Positions 17,606 through 28,907 of a stretch of 40,399 nucleotides of DNA are shown here, piece after piece. The first letter of the stretch is position 1, and each line of letters begins with the position of its first letter. Under the pieces are notes generated by a model. It saw only the letters and a list, made by a program, of their open reading frames with translations. It did no database searches and was not told where the DNA came from. Source of the stretch: Nitriliruptoraceae bacterium (GTDB lineage Bacteria > Actinomycetota > Nitriliruptoria > Nitriliruptorales > Nitriliruptoraceae); contig SKSM01000131.1 in assembly GCA_007122985.1 (NCBI GenBank), positions 1-40,399 on the forward strand, written 5' to 3'. A program made the position numbers and the translations under genes.

Positions 17606-18796
17606 ATGCCTTTCGAGACATTGTTCACCTCCGAGTCCGTCACAGAAGGACATCCGGACAAGATCGCAGACCAGGTCTCCGACGCGGTGCTCGACGCCGT
17701 GCTCACCGAGGACGCCGCCAGCCGGGTGGCCTGCGAGACCTTCGTCAACACCGGCCACATCTCGATCGCCGGGGAGCTGACCACCAAGGCATCGCCCAAC
17801 ATCCCCAAGCTGGTCAGACAGACGTTGCTCGACATGGGCTACAACGGGGATGCGACGTCCTTCGATGGCGCGACCTGCGCGATCAGCATCTCGCTCGACG
17901 AGCAGTCCCCCGACATCGCCATGGGCGTCGACACCGCCTATGAGGCCCGGGAGGACGGGGGCGACGACCCCCTGGACCGGATCGGTGCGGGCGACCAGGG
18001 CATGATGTTCGGCTACGCCTGCGACGAGACCCCGCAGCTGATGCCCGTGCCGATCCACCTGGCCCACCGCATGTCGGAGCGGCTCGCCAAGGTCCGGCAC
18101 GACGGCACCCTGCCCTACCTCTACCCGGACGGCAAGACCCAGGTCACGGTCGCCTACGCCGACGGTGAGCCCCGCGAGGTGCGCACCGTGGTGGTCTCCA
18201 GCCACCATGATGCGGCGGTCGACCTCGACCAGCTGCGCGCCGAGATCGAAGAGCACGTGGTGCGCCCGCTGATCCCCGACGATCTCGCCGCCGACGAGTT
18301 GCGGGTGCTGGTCAACCCGACCGGGCGGTTCGAGGTCGGTGGACCGCTGGCCGACGCCGGGCTGACCGGCCGCAAGGTGATCGTCGACACCTACGGCGGC
18401 ATGGCCCGGCACGGCGGCGGCGCCTTCAGCGGCAAGGACTCGACCAAGGTCGACCGCTCAGCGGCCTACGCGGCACGGTGGGTCGCCAAGAACATCGTCG
18501 CCGCAGGACTGGCGCGCAAGGCGGAGATCCAGCTGGCCTACGCGATCGGCGTGGCGTCTCCGGTGTCGGTCGCGATCGACACCTTCGGCACCGAGCAGGT
18601 CGACCCGCAGCTGCTGCACAAGGGGGTCAACGAGGTCTTCGACCTGCGCCCCGGGGCGATCGTGGCGGACCTCGACCTACGCAAGCCCATCTTCAAGCAG
18701 ACCGCGACCTACGGCCACTTCGGTCGCGACGAGCCGGGCTTCACCTGGGAGCGGACGGACCGTGCCGAGGATCTGCGCGACGTCGTCGGGGTCTAG
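17606..18796 (+). CDS. metK: S-adenosylmethionine synthetase
   Basis: A 396-residue enzyme making SAM from methionine and ATP. I chose the ATG of [19 protein letters not shown]; the ORF upstream of it is the control region. A purine run (AGGGA) lies shortly upstream. Motifs: GHPDKIADQ (15-23, ATP-binding His), [12 protein letters not shown], and the phosphate-binding [31 protein letters not shown] near the end is also typical. Full length and intact. It is divergent from bsmA and 128 bp ahead of metH, so SAM supply is probably matched to betaine demand. Confidence 0.97.
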   Translation: MPFETLFTSESVTEGHPDKIADQVSDAVLDAVLTEDAASRVACETFVNTGHISIAGELTTKASPNIPKLVRQTLLDMGYNGDATSFDGATCAISISLDEQSPDIAMGVDTAYEAREDGGDDPLDRIGAGDQGMMFGYACDETPQLMPVPIHLAHRMSERLAKVRHDGTLPYLYPDGKTQVTVAYADGEPREVRTVVVSSHHDAAVDLDQLRAEIEEHVVRPLIPDDLAADELRVLVNPTGRFEVGGPLADAGLTGRKVIVDTYGGMARHGGGAFSGKDSTKVDRSAAYAARWVAKNIVAAGLARKAEIQLAYAIGVASPVSVAIDTFGTEQVDPQLLHKGVNEVFDLRPGAIVADLDLRKPIFKQTATYGHFGRDEPGFTWERTDRAEDLRDVVGV

Positions 18797-18807
18797 CCCC
18801 CATTCGA

Positions 18808-18844
18808 CGGCTGCGCGCGAGGGCTGGGTGCCCGCGCGCAGCCG
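18808..18844 (+). terminator. Strong hairpin between metK and metH
   Basis: A perfect 12-bp stem, CGGCTGCGCGCG with CGCGCGCAGCCG, and a 13-nt loop, 11 bases after the metK stop. No T-tract follows. Likely a terminator or an mRNA-end stabiliser that separates metK from metH. Confidence 0.55.
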
Positions 18845-18910
18845 CTTCGTGACGTCTACCTCGCCAGCTCTACGCATACCCGAACGCCGTTTCACCTTTG
18901 CCCGCACCTC

Positions 18911-18916
18911 AGGAGG
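18911..18916 (+). promoter_or_regulatory. Shine-Dalgarno of metH, 8 nt before ATC
   Basis: AGGAGG, then tcgcagca, then ATC in the metH frame. The TTG used by the ORF track (18898) lies upstream of this site and has no ribosome site of its own. Confidence 0.75.
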
Positions 18917-18924
18917 TCGCAGCA

Positions 18925-22401
<3,477 letters not shown>

Positions 22402-22415
22402 CCCGGGGCCGGGAC

Positions 22416-22440
22416 GGTGGTCCCGCCCGCCGGGACCATC
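22416..22440. terminator. Bidirectional terminator-like hairpin between metH and IclR gene
   Basis: TGGTCCCG and CGGGACCA, 8 perfect base pairs with a 5-nt loop, extended by a G-U and a G-C pair. It fills the 39-bp gap between two convergent genes, so it could stop both. Confidence 0.6.
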
Positions 22441-23262
22441 CTATGAGGTGCTGCGGTGAGGCCGGTCACCGGACTGCGGCGACCCTACGTGGCCGAGCCG
22501 GCGTGAGATCTCCGCGGCGGCGTCCCGGGTCAGGTGCGCCGCGCGCTTCTGGGCAGCACCGTGGACCCGGTAGGACGGCCCGGAGACCGACACACTGGCG
22601 ACCAGCTGGCCGTCGACGCCCCACACGGGCGCACTGACCGCGTTGAGCCCCTCCTCGAGCTCCTCGAACGTCATCGAGTAGCCGTCACGCCGCACGAGCT
22701 CGAGCTGCTCGGCGAGGACGTCGCGATCGGTGATGGTGCTGTCGGTGTAACGCTCGAGGCGGTCGGGGAGGAGCTCGTCGGCGACGTGTTCGGGCAGATG
22801 AGCCATGAACACCTTCCCGCTGGAGGTGCAGTGCAGGTCGGTGTGGCTTCCGAGCCAGTCGACCCCGACGCGGCTGGTGGAGTGGTTGACCTGGTGGATG
22901 TTGACCACCATGTTCTCCTCGAGGATGGCCACGTTGACGGTCTCGTCGGTCTCGACCGACAGGCGGTCGCACACCGGCCTGGCTGCACGCACCAGATCGA
23001 ACGACGAGCGCACCGAGCCAGCCAGGCGCAGCACACCGAGGCCCAGCCGGTACTTCTGGGTGTCCGCGTCCTGCTCGACCAGCCCCCGCTGTTCGAGGGT
23101 CGACAGCAGCCGGAAGGCCGTGGACTTGTGGATGTCGAGCTCGTCGGCCATCTCGCTGACGCCGGACCAGTCCTCGCGCGCGAGGATCTCCATGGCGCTG
23201 ACGGCCCGGTCTACCGACTGGACCACGGGTGGCTTCTCGTCTCTGTCGGGGGCTCGAGTCAC
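22441..23262 (-). CDS. IclR-family transcriptional regulator
   Basis: A 273-residue DNA-binding protein from GTG. Residues 14-75 are the winged helix-turn-helix (VQSVDRAVSAMEIL, GVSEMADELDIHKSTAFRLLSTLEQRGLVEQ). The rest is the IclR effector domain, with VNIHQVNHSTSRVGVDWLGSHTDLHCTSSGKVFMAHL and a C-terminal VSAPVWGVDGQLVASVSVSGP. It converges on metH at the end of the betaine locus, so control of that locus by a metabolite is a reasonable guess but unproven. A CGTTTG/CAAACG dyad lies about 37 bases upstream of its start and may be its own operator. Confidence 0.9.
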   Translation of the reverse strand: MTRAPDRDEKPPVVQSVDRAVSAMEILAREDWSGVSEMADELDIHKSTAFRLLSTLEQRGLVEQDADTQKYRLGLGVLRLAGSVRSSFDLVRAARPVCDRLSVETDETVNVAILEENMVVNIHQVNHSTSRVGVDWLGSHTDLHCTSSGKVFMAHLPEHVADELLPDRLERYTDSTITDRDVLAEQLELVRRDGYSMTFEELEEGLNAVSAPVWGVDGQLVASVSVSGPSYRVHGAAQKRAAHLTRDAAAEISRRLGHVGSPQSGDRPHRSTS

Positions 23263-23298
23263 AATCGGACAACCTATCGAGCCACGGCCAGAAGTTCA

Positions 23299-23319
23299 CG
23301 TTTGGGCGCAAGGCAAACG
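23299..23319. promoter_or_regulatory. Dyad upstream of IclR regulator
   Basis: CGTTTG and CAAACG, perfect 6-bp arms with a 9-nt spacer. Position and symmetry fit an autoregulatory site. Confidence 0.4.
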
Positions 23320-23390
23320 CCTGACGGGGCAGTGGCCCGCACCGAGATCCGTAGATCCACGCGGCCGTGGACCAGGCGACACACGGCAGC

Positions 23391-23425
23391 GGGGCGGCCG
23401 GCTCCCGGGGGAACTCGGCCGCCCC
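23391..23425 (-). terminator. Terminator-like hairpin after the 5'-nucleotidase gene
   Basis: GGGGCGGCCG and CGGCCGCCCC, a perfect 10-bp stem with a 15-nt loop, 26 bases past the stop codon. No T-tract. Confidence 0.55.
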
Positions 23426-23451
23426 GACCGCGTACGGAGCGGATGCGTCGG

Positions 23452-25590
23452 TCAGTCGACGGTGCTGATGCGCCCGTCGGTCTCGACCTCGACGTTCACC
23501 TCGTTCACGATCCGCTCGCTGACGACATCGGACATCAGCCGGCCCTCGTCGGACGAGATCAGCGTCTCGCCGCGGTCCAGCATGTCGTAGCCGTCGCCAC
23601 CGATGTCCAACAGGAAGTCGTTGGTGGCGAGGGTGTAGTCGGCGTCCTCGTCCAGTGGCTCACCGCCGATGGTCACCGAGACGATGCGCTCGCCCGGATC
23701 AGCATCGGGATCCCAGACATAGGCCATCCCGCTGACGTGGGGGAAGCGCCCGTCGCCGTCCTCGACCCTGCTAACGCCGTTCTCGAGCGCTTCGAGGATC
23801 GAAGCGCCGTCGAGCTCGACCTTCACCACGTTGTTGGCGAAGGGCAGGATCGCGATGACGTCGCGGCGGATGATCGGACCGGGCTCGTAGACCTGGTCAC
23901 TGCGGATGCCGCCGCCGTTGGTCAACGCCACGTCCGCGCCGGCCTCGTCGCGCATAGTGTCGACGATGTAGTTGGCGAAGCCGGACTCCTCCCTGCGGAT
24001 CGGGTCTGGCGAGCGGACGTCCCAGGCATTGAGCCGGGTGCCGATCTCCTCGTCGAGCGCCTCGTCGAGCCGGACCTCCCAGTCGTCGACGATCGCCTGG
24101 ACCGTCGCGTCGCCCTGGTGGACGTGGGTGATGTCGTGCAGGGTGAAGTCGTGGTCGACCACCTCGCCGTCATCGACCGTCAACGTGAGCTGACCGAGCA
24201 GGTCGAACTCATCACCGACGAAGGACACGAGGGTGCCGTTGATCTCCTCGGGCTCGTCGAGCACCTCTGCGCAGTGGTCGCCGACGATCGCATCGATCCC
24301 GTCGACCTGCGCAGCGAGCTCCCGCGCGTCCGGTCCGCACAGGTGCGAGGCGACCACGATGACATCGGCGCCAGCGGCCTCCATCTCGGGCACGACCTCC
24401 TCCATGGCCGTGATCGCCGAGATCTGCTCGGTGTCGTCGCCGAGCGTGGTCACCTCGGCCATGCGCTCGGGTCCGAGCCCGGTGATGCCGACGCTGACCC
24501 CCTCGATCTCCTCGATGATGAAGCGCTCGACGTCGAGGTCGGCGGCGAACGGCTCACCGGTGGTGACGTCGCGGACGTTCGCGCTCACCCAGGGGAAGTC
24601 GCTGTCCTCGATGCGCTCACGCAGGTTCTCAGGACCGAAGTCGAACTCGTGGTTGCCGAGCGTGTTGACGTCGATCGGGGAGGCATTGAGGATCTCGATC
24701 ATGTGCTCGCCACCGAAGACGCTGGAGAGCACCGACGGTGCGAGGTCGTCACCGTTGCCGATGAACAGCGAATTGGGGTTCTCGGTCTTGAGATCGTTGA
24801 CGAGCTGCATGTAGCGCGCGACGTTGACGGTGGACGGACCGGTGGGCAGGACCTCGTCAGCGAGGTGAACCACCAGCGTCGCTGCCTGGGCACGCGTCGC
24901 GCTGCCAGAGGGGTCGTACATCGTGGCCGTCTTGCCCGAGACCAGGCCGAGCTCGAACGCGGCGTCGATGTTGGCCTCGTGCACACTGCCGGAGGTGTCT
25001 TCGAAGTGCGGGCCGTCGGTGGCCGACACCTCGGTGTGGAAGCCGATCTCGGCCGCCTGGACGAGCATCGTGGCCAGCTGTCCGCGGGTGACCGAGTCGC
25101 TCGGACCGAAGCTGCCGTCAGTACGGCCGCGGATCACGCCGAGTTCGGCCAGACTGCCGATCGACGACGCGTGGACACTGGCGGCCGCGTCATCGAACGG
25201 GAACGGATCGGGCGCGTCGGGCAGCGATACGCCCGACTCCTCGAGCGACTTGGCGACGAGGGTCGCGGCCTGCGCCCGGGTGACGTTCCCGGCCGGGTTG
25301 AACAGGTCGTCGCCGATCCCCTGGAGGATCCCGAGGCTGGCGGCGCAGTCGATGTTGCTCAGGTGGACGTTGCCGGCGGCGACGTCGGTGAACCCGGCGC
25401 TGTCGGGATCGTCGACGCACGCTGCGCTGCGCGGCTCGTCGTCACCGACGTTGCCATGGAAGTGGGTGTCGTGGAGCAGAGTGATGTCCACGGGGTTGCC
25501 ATCGTGGTCGTCCCCGACTGCGGGAACGGCGTAGAGCCCGAGGACAAGCCCCGCGATGAGGGTTGATACCCCAACTCGTCGAAGCGTCAT
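23452..25590 (-). CDS. Secreted 5'-nucleotidase with SLH triplet inserted in catalytic domain
   Basis: A 712-residue acidic exported protein. Residues 1-26 are a signal peptide (LIAGLVLGLYAVPAVG). The metallophosphatase begins with DITLLHDTHFHGN (metal motif I, 35-47), then is interrupted by three S-layer homology repeats (about 66-118, 128-180 and 196-245, with TRAQ, TRGQ and TRAQ). It resumes with RYMQLVNDLKTENPNSLFIGNGDD (motif II) and NTLGNHEFDFG (motif III). The C-terminal nucleotide-binding domain has ALTNGGGIRSD and GGDGYDML. It should release phosphate and nucleosides from nucleotides at the cell surface. It opens the phosphate block, which fits phosphate scavenging. SLH domains usually sit at a terminus. 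Confidence 0.92.
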   Translation of the reverse strand: MTLRRVGVSTLIAGLVLGLYAVPAVGDDHDGNPVDITLLHDTHFHGNVGDDEPRSAACVDDPDSAGFTDVAAGNVHLSNIDCAASLGILQGIGDDLFNPAGNVTRAQAATLVAKSLEESGVSLPDAPDPFPFDDAAASVHASSIGSLAELGVIRGRTDGSFGPSDSVTRGQLATMLVQAAEIGFHTEVSATDGPHFEDTSGSVHEANIDAAFELGLVSGKTATMYDPSGSATRAQAATLVVHLADEVLPTGPSTVNVARYMQLVNDLKTENPNSLFIGNGDDLAPSVLSSVFGGEHMIEILNASPIDVNTLGNHEFDFGPENLRERIEDSDFPWVSANVRDVTTGEPFAADLDVERFIIEEIEGVSVGITGLGPERMAEVTTLGDDTEQISAITAMEEVVPEMEAAGADVIVVASHLCGPDARELAAQVDGIDAIVGDHCAEVLDEPEEINGTLVSFVGDEFDLLGQLTLTVDDGEVVDHDFTLHDITHVHQGDATVQAIVDDWEVRLDEALDEEIGTRLNAWDVRSPDPIRREESGFANYIVDTMRDEAGADVALTNGGGIRSDQVYEPGPIIRRDVIAILPFANNVVKVELDGASILEALENGVSRVEDGDGRFPHVSGMAYVWDPDADPGERIVSVTIGGEPLDEDADYTLATNDFLLDIGGDGYDMLDRGETLISSDEGRLMSDVVSERIVNEVNVEVETDGRISTVD

Positions 25591-25929
25591 AGGTCTTTCC
25601 CCCTCACACGTTCGCTGGTGTGTCGGGGCCGCCGGTATACGCGTCGCGTCTCCCTCCCGACGTGCCCCACTGTGTGTGTCACCATCTCGTTCTCAGTGAC
25701 GGACCCGGCCGGCGTTGCTGGCCTGGCCGTCCACGCACAGACCCTAACCATCGCACGAATGGTGCGTCAGTAATTCTTAGCTGCCCGCACACACACCCCA
25801 CGACGGCACCCAGGCGTCCGCCGAGCCCATGCGGACACCGCGCCACCGTTCCACCTACCGCATACTCGAGGCCCCGGGCGGCCGGACGGCGCGGGGGAGC
25901 GGCACCCGTACGGCGCCCGTCGCCCGGAC
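25591..25929. other. 339-bp gap between the nucleotidase and arsC genes
   Basis: No credible gene; ORFs here are low-complexity shadows. It contains a possible promoter for the nucleotidase (25741-25770) and, near arsC, a GGCGCC-GTAC-GGGTGCC type hairpin around 25900-25917 that might end the arsC transcript. Confidence 0.5.
25741..25770 (-). promoter_or_regulatory. Possible promoter of the 5'-nucleotidase gene
   Basis: On the minus strand CTGACG (-35 like) and TAGGGT (-10 like) are 18 bases apart. The spacer contains CGCAC-gaatg-GTGCG, a 5-bp dyad that could be an operator. The leader would be about 145 bases long. Confidence 0.3.
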
Positions 25930-26346
25930 TCAGCCGTCGTGGTGGGCAACGCCGAGCTCGTCGAGCAGCCGGCGGACGCGGACACCGATCTCGTCGCGCA
26001 CTGGTCGCACCTGCTCGAGCGGCTGGCCGGCCGGATCAGGCAGCTCCCAGTCCTCGTAGCGCTTGCCGGGCAGCACCGGGCAGGCGTCGCCGCAGCCCAT
26101 GGTCACCACCACGTCGGCCTCCTCGAGCGCGTCGCGCGTCCACGGAGTCGGCTGGTTGCCGGCGATGTCGATGCCGACCTCGTCCATCGCCTCGACCGCG
26201 GTGGGGTTGATCTCTTCGGCGGGTTCTGAGCCACCGGAACGGACCCGCACACGGTCACCGGCGAGGGCGGCGAGCCACCCGGCCGCCATCTGCGAACGGC
26301 CGGCGTTGTGGACGCAGACGAACAGCACGGTGGGTGTCGGGTTCAT
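25930..26346 (-). CDS. arsC: Arsenate reductase of the low-molecular-weight phosphatase fold
   Basis: A 138-residue protein; start at ATG (MNPTPTVLFVC) with AGGAG six bases upstream. The phosphate/arsenate loop is CVHNAGRSQ, and the second part has TMGCGDACPVLPGKRYEDWELPDP with two further Cys residues, the pattern of thiol-dependent ArsC in actinobacteria. It reduces arsenate to arsenite using thioredoxin or mycothiol; which one cannot be told. No arsB, acr3 or arsR is adjacent. It sits just after the PhoR-like kinase gene, where phosphate starvation would raise uptake of arsenate through Pst. A phosphotyrosine phosphatase role is less likely because the general-acid loop differs. Confidence 0.88.
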   Translation of the reverse strand: MNPTPTVLFVCVHNAGRSQMAAGWLAALAGDRVRVRSGGSEPAEEINPTAVEAMDEVGIDIAGNQPTPWTRDALEEADVVVTMGCGDACPVLPGKRYEDWELPDPAGQPLEQVRPVRDEIGVRVRRLLDELGVAHHDG

Positions 26347-26433
26347 CGCAGGCTCCTGTTTGCGGGGCACGGACGTGGTCCGGCTCGTCGGCATTGGATC
26401 GCAAGCAGCTGGGCGCTGGCAGGATCGGCGCGG

Positions 26434-27462
26434 TCAGCCCGGTCGGGCCGCGGGGCTCGGTGGTTGCACGGGTAGCTCGACGGTGAACGTCGAGCCTTCA
26501 CCCAGGATGCTGCGGACCGCGACGGTGCCGCCGTGTCGTTCCACCGCGTGGCGGACGATGGACAGGCCCAGCCCCGTGCCACCGGTGGCCCGTGAGCGGG
26601 CGATGTCGACGCGGTAGAAGCGCTCGAAGATCCGGTCGAGGTCCTGTCGGGGGATGCCGATGCCGCTGTCGGTCACCGCCAGCCGCCAGCTGCCGCGCAC
26701 AGCACGCAGCTCGACCCGGATGCTGCCGCCGTCACGGTTGTAGCCGACGGCGTTGTCGAGCAGGTTGCTGACGATCAGGCGAAGATCGGCCTCGGACCCG
26801 GCCACGACCGCCGTCCCTGGCAGCTCGCAGTCCACATCGATGTGGTGCGCCTGCGCGCGCACCCGGATGCGGTCGATCTCCTCGGCGACGACGGCGGCCA
26901 GATCCACCGGCGTGTGGACGCGCTCACCGTCCTCCTCGAGCCGGCGCAGCGACAGCAGCTCGGTGATGAGCCGCCCGAGCCGTGATGCCTCCTCGGCGAG
27001 TCGCTCGGCCAGCTCGTGGCTGCGGGTGGTGTCACCGCGCTCGAGGGTGACCGTCAGCGCGTCGGCGAGCGTCTGGATGCCGGACACGGGCGTCTTCATC
27101 TCGTGCGAGGCGTTCGCAACGAAGTCACGTCGGATCGCATCCACGCGTGAGCGGGCGGTCTGATCGCGGAACACGAGCACGACGCCATCGGCGACGGGAG
27201 CCGCCGTGGTCTCGAGCTCGCGACCCTCGATGGTGATCCCCATGCGGACCGGACGCCCGGTGTCGGCGACCTCCTGCACGAGATCCGTCAGGTGGGCGCT
27301 GCCAAGGACCTGGCTGGGTGTGTACGCCTCGTCCCCGACGTCGAACAGTGCCCGGCTGGGGGCGTTGGCTGCAGTGAGCCGGTGGTCGCGATCGAAGAGC
27401 AGCGCCGGATCGGACAGTGCCTCGAGCAGCTGCCGCAGCGGCGGCGTCGCGGTGACGTTCAT
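26434..27462 (-). CDS. phoR: PhoR/SenX3-like sensor histidine kinase without membrane segments
   Basis: A 342-residue kinase from ATG, overlapping phoP by 4 bases (ATGA). Residues 10-100 form a PAS-like sensor (LSDPALLFDRDHRLTAAN). The H-box is FVANASHEMKTPVSGI with H120, followed by the N-box NLLDNAVGYN, G1 DSGIGIP, F-box FERFYRVD and G2 GGTGLGLSIV. I see no transmembrane helix, whereas PhoR and SenX3 normally have one or two. It would therefore be cytoplasmic or recruited by PhoU/Pst. It phosphorylates the PhoP-like regulator encoded just before it. The symbol rests on context. Confidence 0.9.
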   Translation of the reverse strand: MNVTATPPLRQLLEALSDPALLFDRDHRLTAANAPSRALFDVGDEAYTPSQVLGSAHLTDLVQEVADTGRPVRMGITIEGRELETTAAPVADGVVLVFRDQTARSRVDAIRRDFVANASHEMKTPVSGIQTLADALTVTLERGDTTRSHELAERLAEEASRLGRLITELLSLRRLEEDGERVHTPVDLAAVVAEEIDRIRVRAQAHHIDVDCELPGTAVVAGSEADLRLIVSNLLDNAVGYNRDGGSIRVELRAVRGSWRLAVTDSGIGIPRQDLDRIFERFYRVDIARSRATGGTGLGLSIVRHAVERHGGTVAVRSILGEGSTFTVELPVQPPSPAARPG

Positions 27463-28157
27463 GAGGTATCGACGAACCGGTAGCCGACACCGCGAACGGT
27501 GCGGATGCGCTTCGGGTCGTGGGGGTCGTGCTCGACACGTGCACGCAGCCGCCCGATGTGCACGTCCAGCGTCTTGGTGTCACCGACGTAGTCCAGACCC
27601 CAGATCCGCTCGATGATGCGTTCGCGTGTGACGACCAGCCCGGCGTTCGCCACGAGCAGCTCGAGCAGGTTGAACTCCTTGGGGGGCAGCTCCACGGCAA
27701 CCCCGTCGATGCGGACCTCGTGGCGGGCACGGTCGACGACCACTCCGCCCGCCTCGACGGCGGATCCCGTCACCTCCGCAGCCGCAGGGGCTGTCGCCCG
27801 TCCGCGTCGCAGCACCGCCCGGATGCGGGCGATCAGCTCTCGGGTGGAGAAGGGCTTGGTGACGTAGTCGTCCGCGCCGAGCTCGAGGCCGACGATCCGA
27901 TCCACCTCGGTGTCCTTGGCCGTGAGCATCACGATCGGCACGTCGCTCTCGGCTCGGACCCGTCGACAGATCTCGGTGCCGCTGAGGCCCGGGAGCATCA
28001 GGTCGAGCAGGATCAGATCGGGGTCATGGCGGTGCCAGGCCTCGAGCGCCTCGTCCCCGTCGCGGACCCAGTGGAGCCGGAAACCCTCGGCTTCGAGCGA
28101 GGTCGTCAGCCCTTCGCCGATGGCGGCCTCGTCCTCGACGAGCAGGATGGAGATCAC
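27459..28157 (-). CDS. phoP: PhoP/RegX3-like OmpR-family response regulator
   Basis: A 232-residue regulator from GTG. The receiver has VEDE near the start, D52 as phosphate acceptor (LILLDLMLPG), T in VMLTAKD and K in VTKPF. The C-terminal winged helix carries LPPKEFNLLELLVANAG and DVHIGRLRARVE...RTVRGVGYRF. It likely activates phosphate-starvation genes. TAGGCT ends seven bases before the GTG, so the mRNA may be leaderless. Divergent from the first phoU. Confidence 0.93.
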   Translation of the reverse strand: MISILLVEDEAAIGEGLTTSLEAEGFRLHWVRDGDEALEAWHRHDPDLILLDLMLPGLSGTEICRRVRAESDVPIVMLTAKDTEVDRIVGLELGADDYVTKPFSTRELIARIRAVLRRGRATAPAAAEVTGSAVEAGGVVVDRARHEVRIDGVAVELPPKEFNLLELLVANAGLVVTRERIIERIWGLDYVGDTKTLDVHIGRLRARVEHDPHDPKRIRTVRGVGYRFVDTS

Positions 28158-28163
28158 GCGACC

Positions 28164-28169
28164 AGCCTA
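28164..28169 (-). promoter_or_regulatory. Probable -10 box of phoP (leaderless transcript)
   Basis: TAGGCT on the minus strand, six bases or so before the GTG start, with no Shine-Dalgarno between. This is the classic layout of leaderless actinobacterial mRNA. Confidence 0.5.
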
Positions 28170-28215
28170 GCCGGTGCTGTACCTACCATGGCTTCGTCTC
28201 GAGGGGAGTACGCGG

Positions 28216-28887
28216 ATGGACGCCTTCGCTGTAGAGCATGACGCACTGGTCGAACAGCTGGTGCGCAGCGGCGACTCCGTGGTCGACCTGCTCGGCAGCG
28301 CGCTGCGGTGCCTCGTCGACGGTGACGACGTTCTCGGCGAGTCCGTCATCACCGCGGACGACCGGGTCGACGCCACCTACGCGCAGGTGCAACAGCGTGT
28401 CGTCGCGGCGATGTCCCTGCCGGTCTCCGACGACTCCTCGCATCGGACGCTCGCGGCGCTGCTGCAGGTCAACATCCACCTCGAGCGCATGGGTGACTAC
28501 GCCGTCAACGTCGCACGCGCCGGGCTGCGCACGGCGAGCGACCCACGCGACCCGGAACTGACTGCACAACTCGAGGAGATGGGGCTGCTGGCCTGCGACG
28601 TGGCTCGCTCGGCGGTGCGCGCCTTCGCTCGACGGGACGACGAGGTGGCCCGCCGACTCGCGGCGATGGACGACGGGGTCGACCGCCTCAACCTGGGAGT
28701 CTTCGGCCGTCTGGTGCGGCTGGCCGCCGCAGACGAGACCCGCCTGCCGTGGGCGACGCACATGATCCTGGTGGCGCGGGCGCTCGAACGCTTCGCCGAC
28801 CATGCCGTCGACATCGGCGAGGCCACCATCTACGCGGTCACCGGCGAGATCGTCGAGTTGTCGTCCGAGCGCACCGAGGGCGAGTGA
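28216..28887 (+). CDS. phoU: PhoU-family phosphate regulator (first copy)
   Basis: A 223-residue all-helical protein; ATG chosen because GGGGAG lies seven bases upstream. Two PhoU repeats are visible, with the metal-binding type motifs NIHLERMGDYAVNVA and LVARALERFADHAVDIGE. PhoU links Pst transport to the PhoR kinase, holding it inactive when phosphate is plentiful. It is divergent from phoP and convergent with the second phoU. Confidence 0.93.
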   Translation: MDAFAVEHDALVEQLVRSGDSVVDLLGSALRCLVDGDDVLGESVITADDRVDATYAQVQQRVVAAMSLPVSDDSSHRTLAALLQVNIHLERMGDYAVNVARAGLRTASDPRDPELTAQLEEMGLLACDVARSAVRAFARRDDEVARRLAAMDDGVDRLNLGVFGRLVRLAAADETRLPWATHMILVARALERFADHAVDIGEATIYAVTGEIVELSSERTEGE

Positions 28888-28907
28888 CACGCAGCGTCGG
28901 CTCTCCA

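Noticed and set aside
22534-25566. 1,010-residue plus-strand ORF
   Set aside because: It is an antisense shadow of the IclR and 5'-nucleotidase genes, whose domains are clear on the minus strand.
25620-26210. 196-residue ORF in the gap before arsC
   Set aside because: Arg/Pro-rich low-complexity frame running antisense into arsC; no ribosome site.
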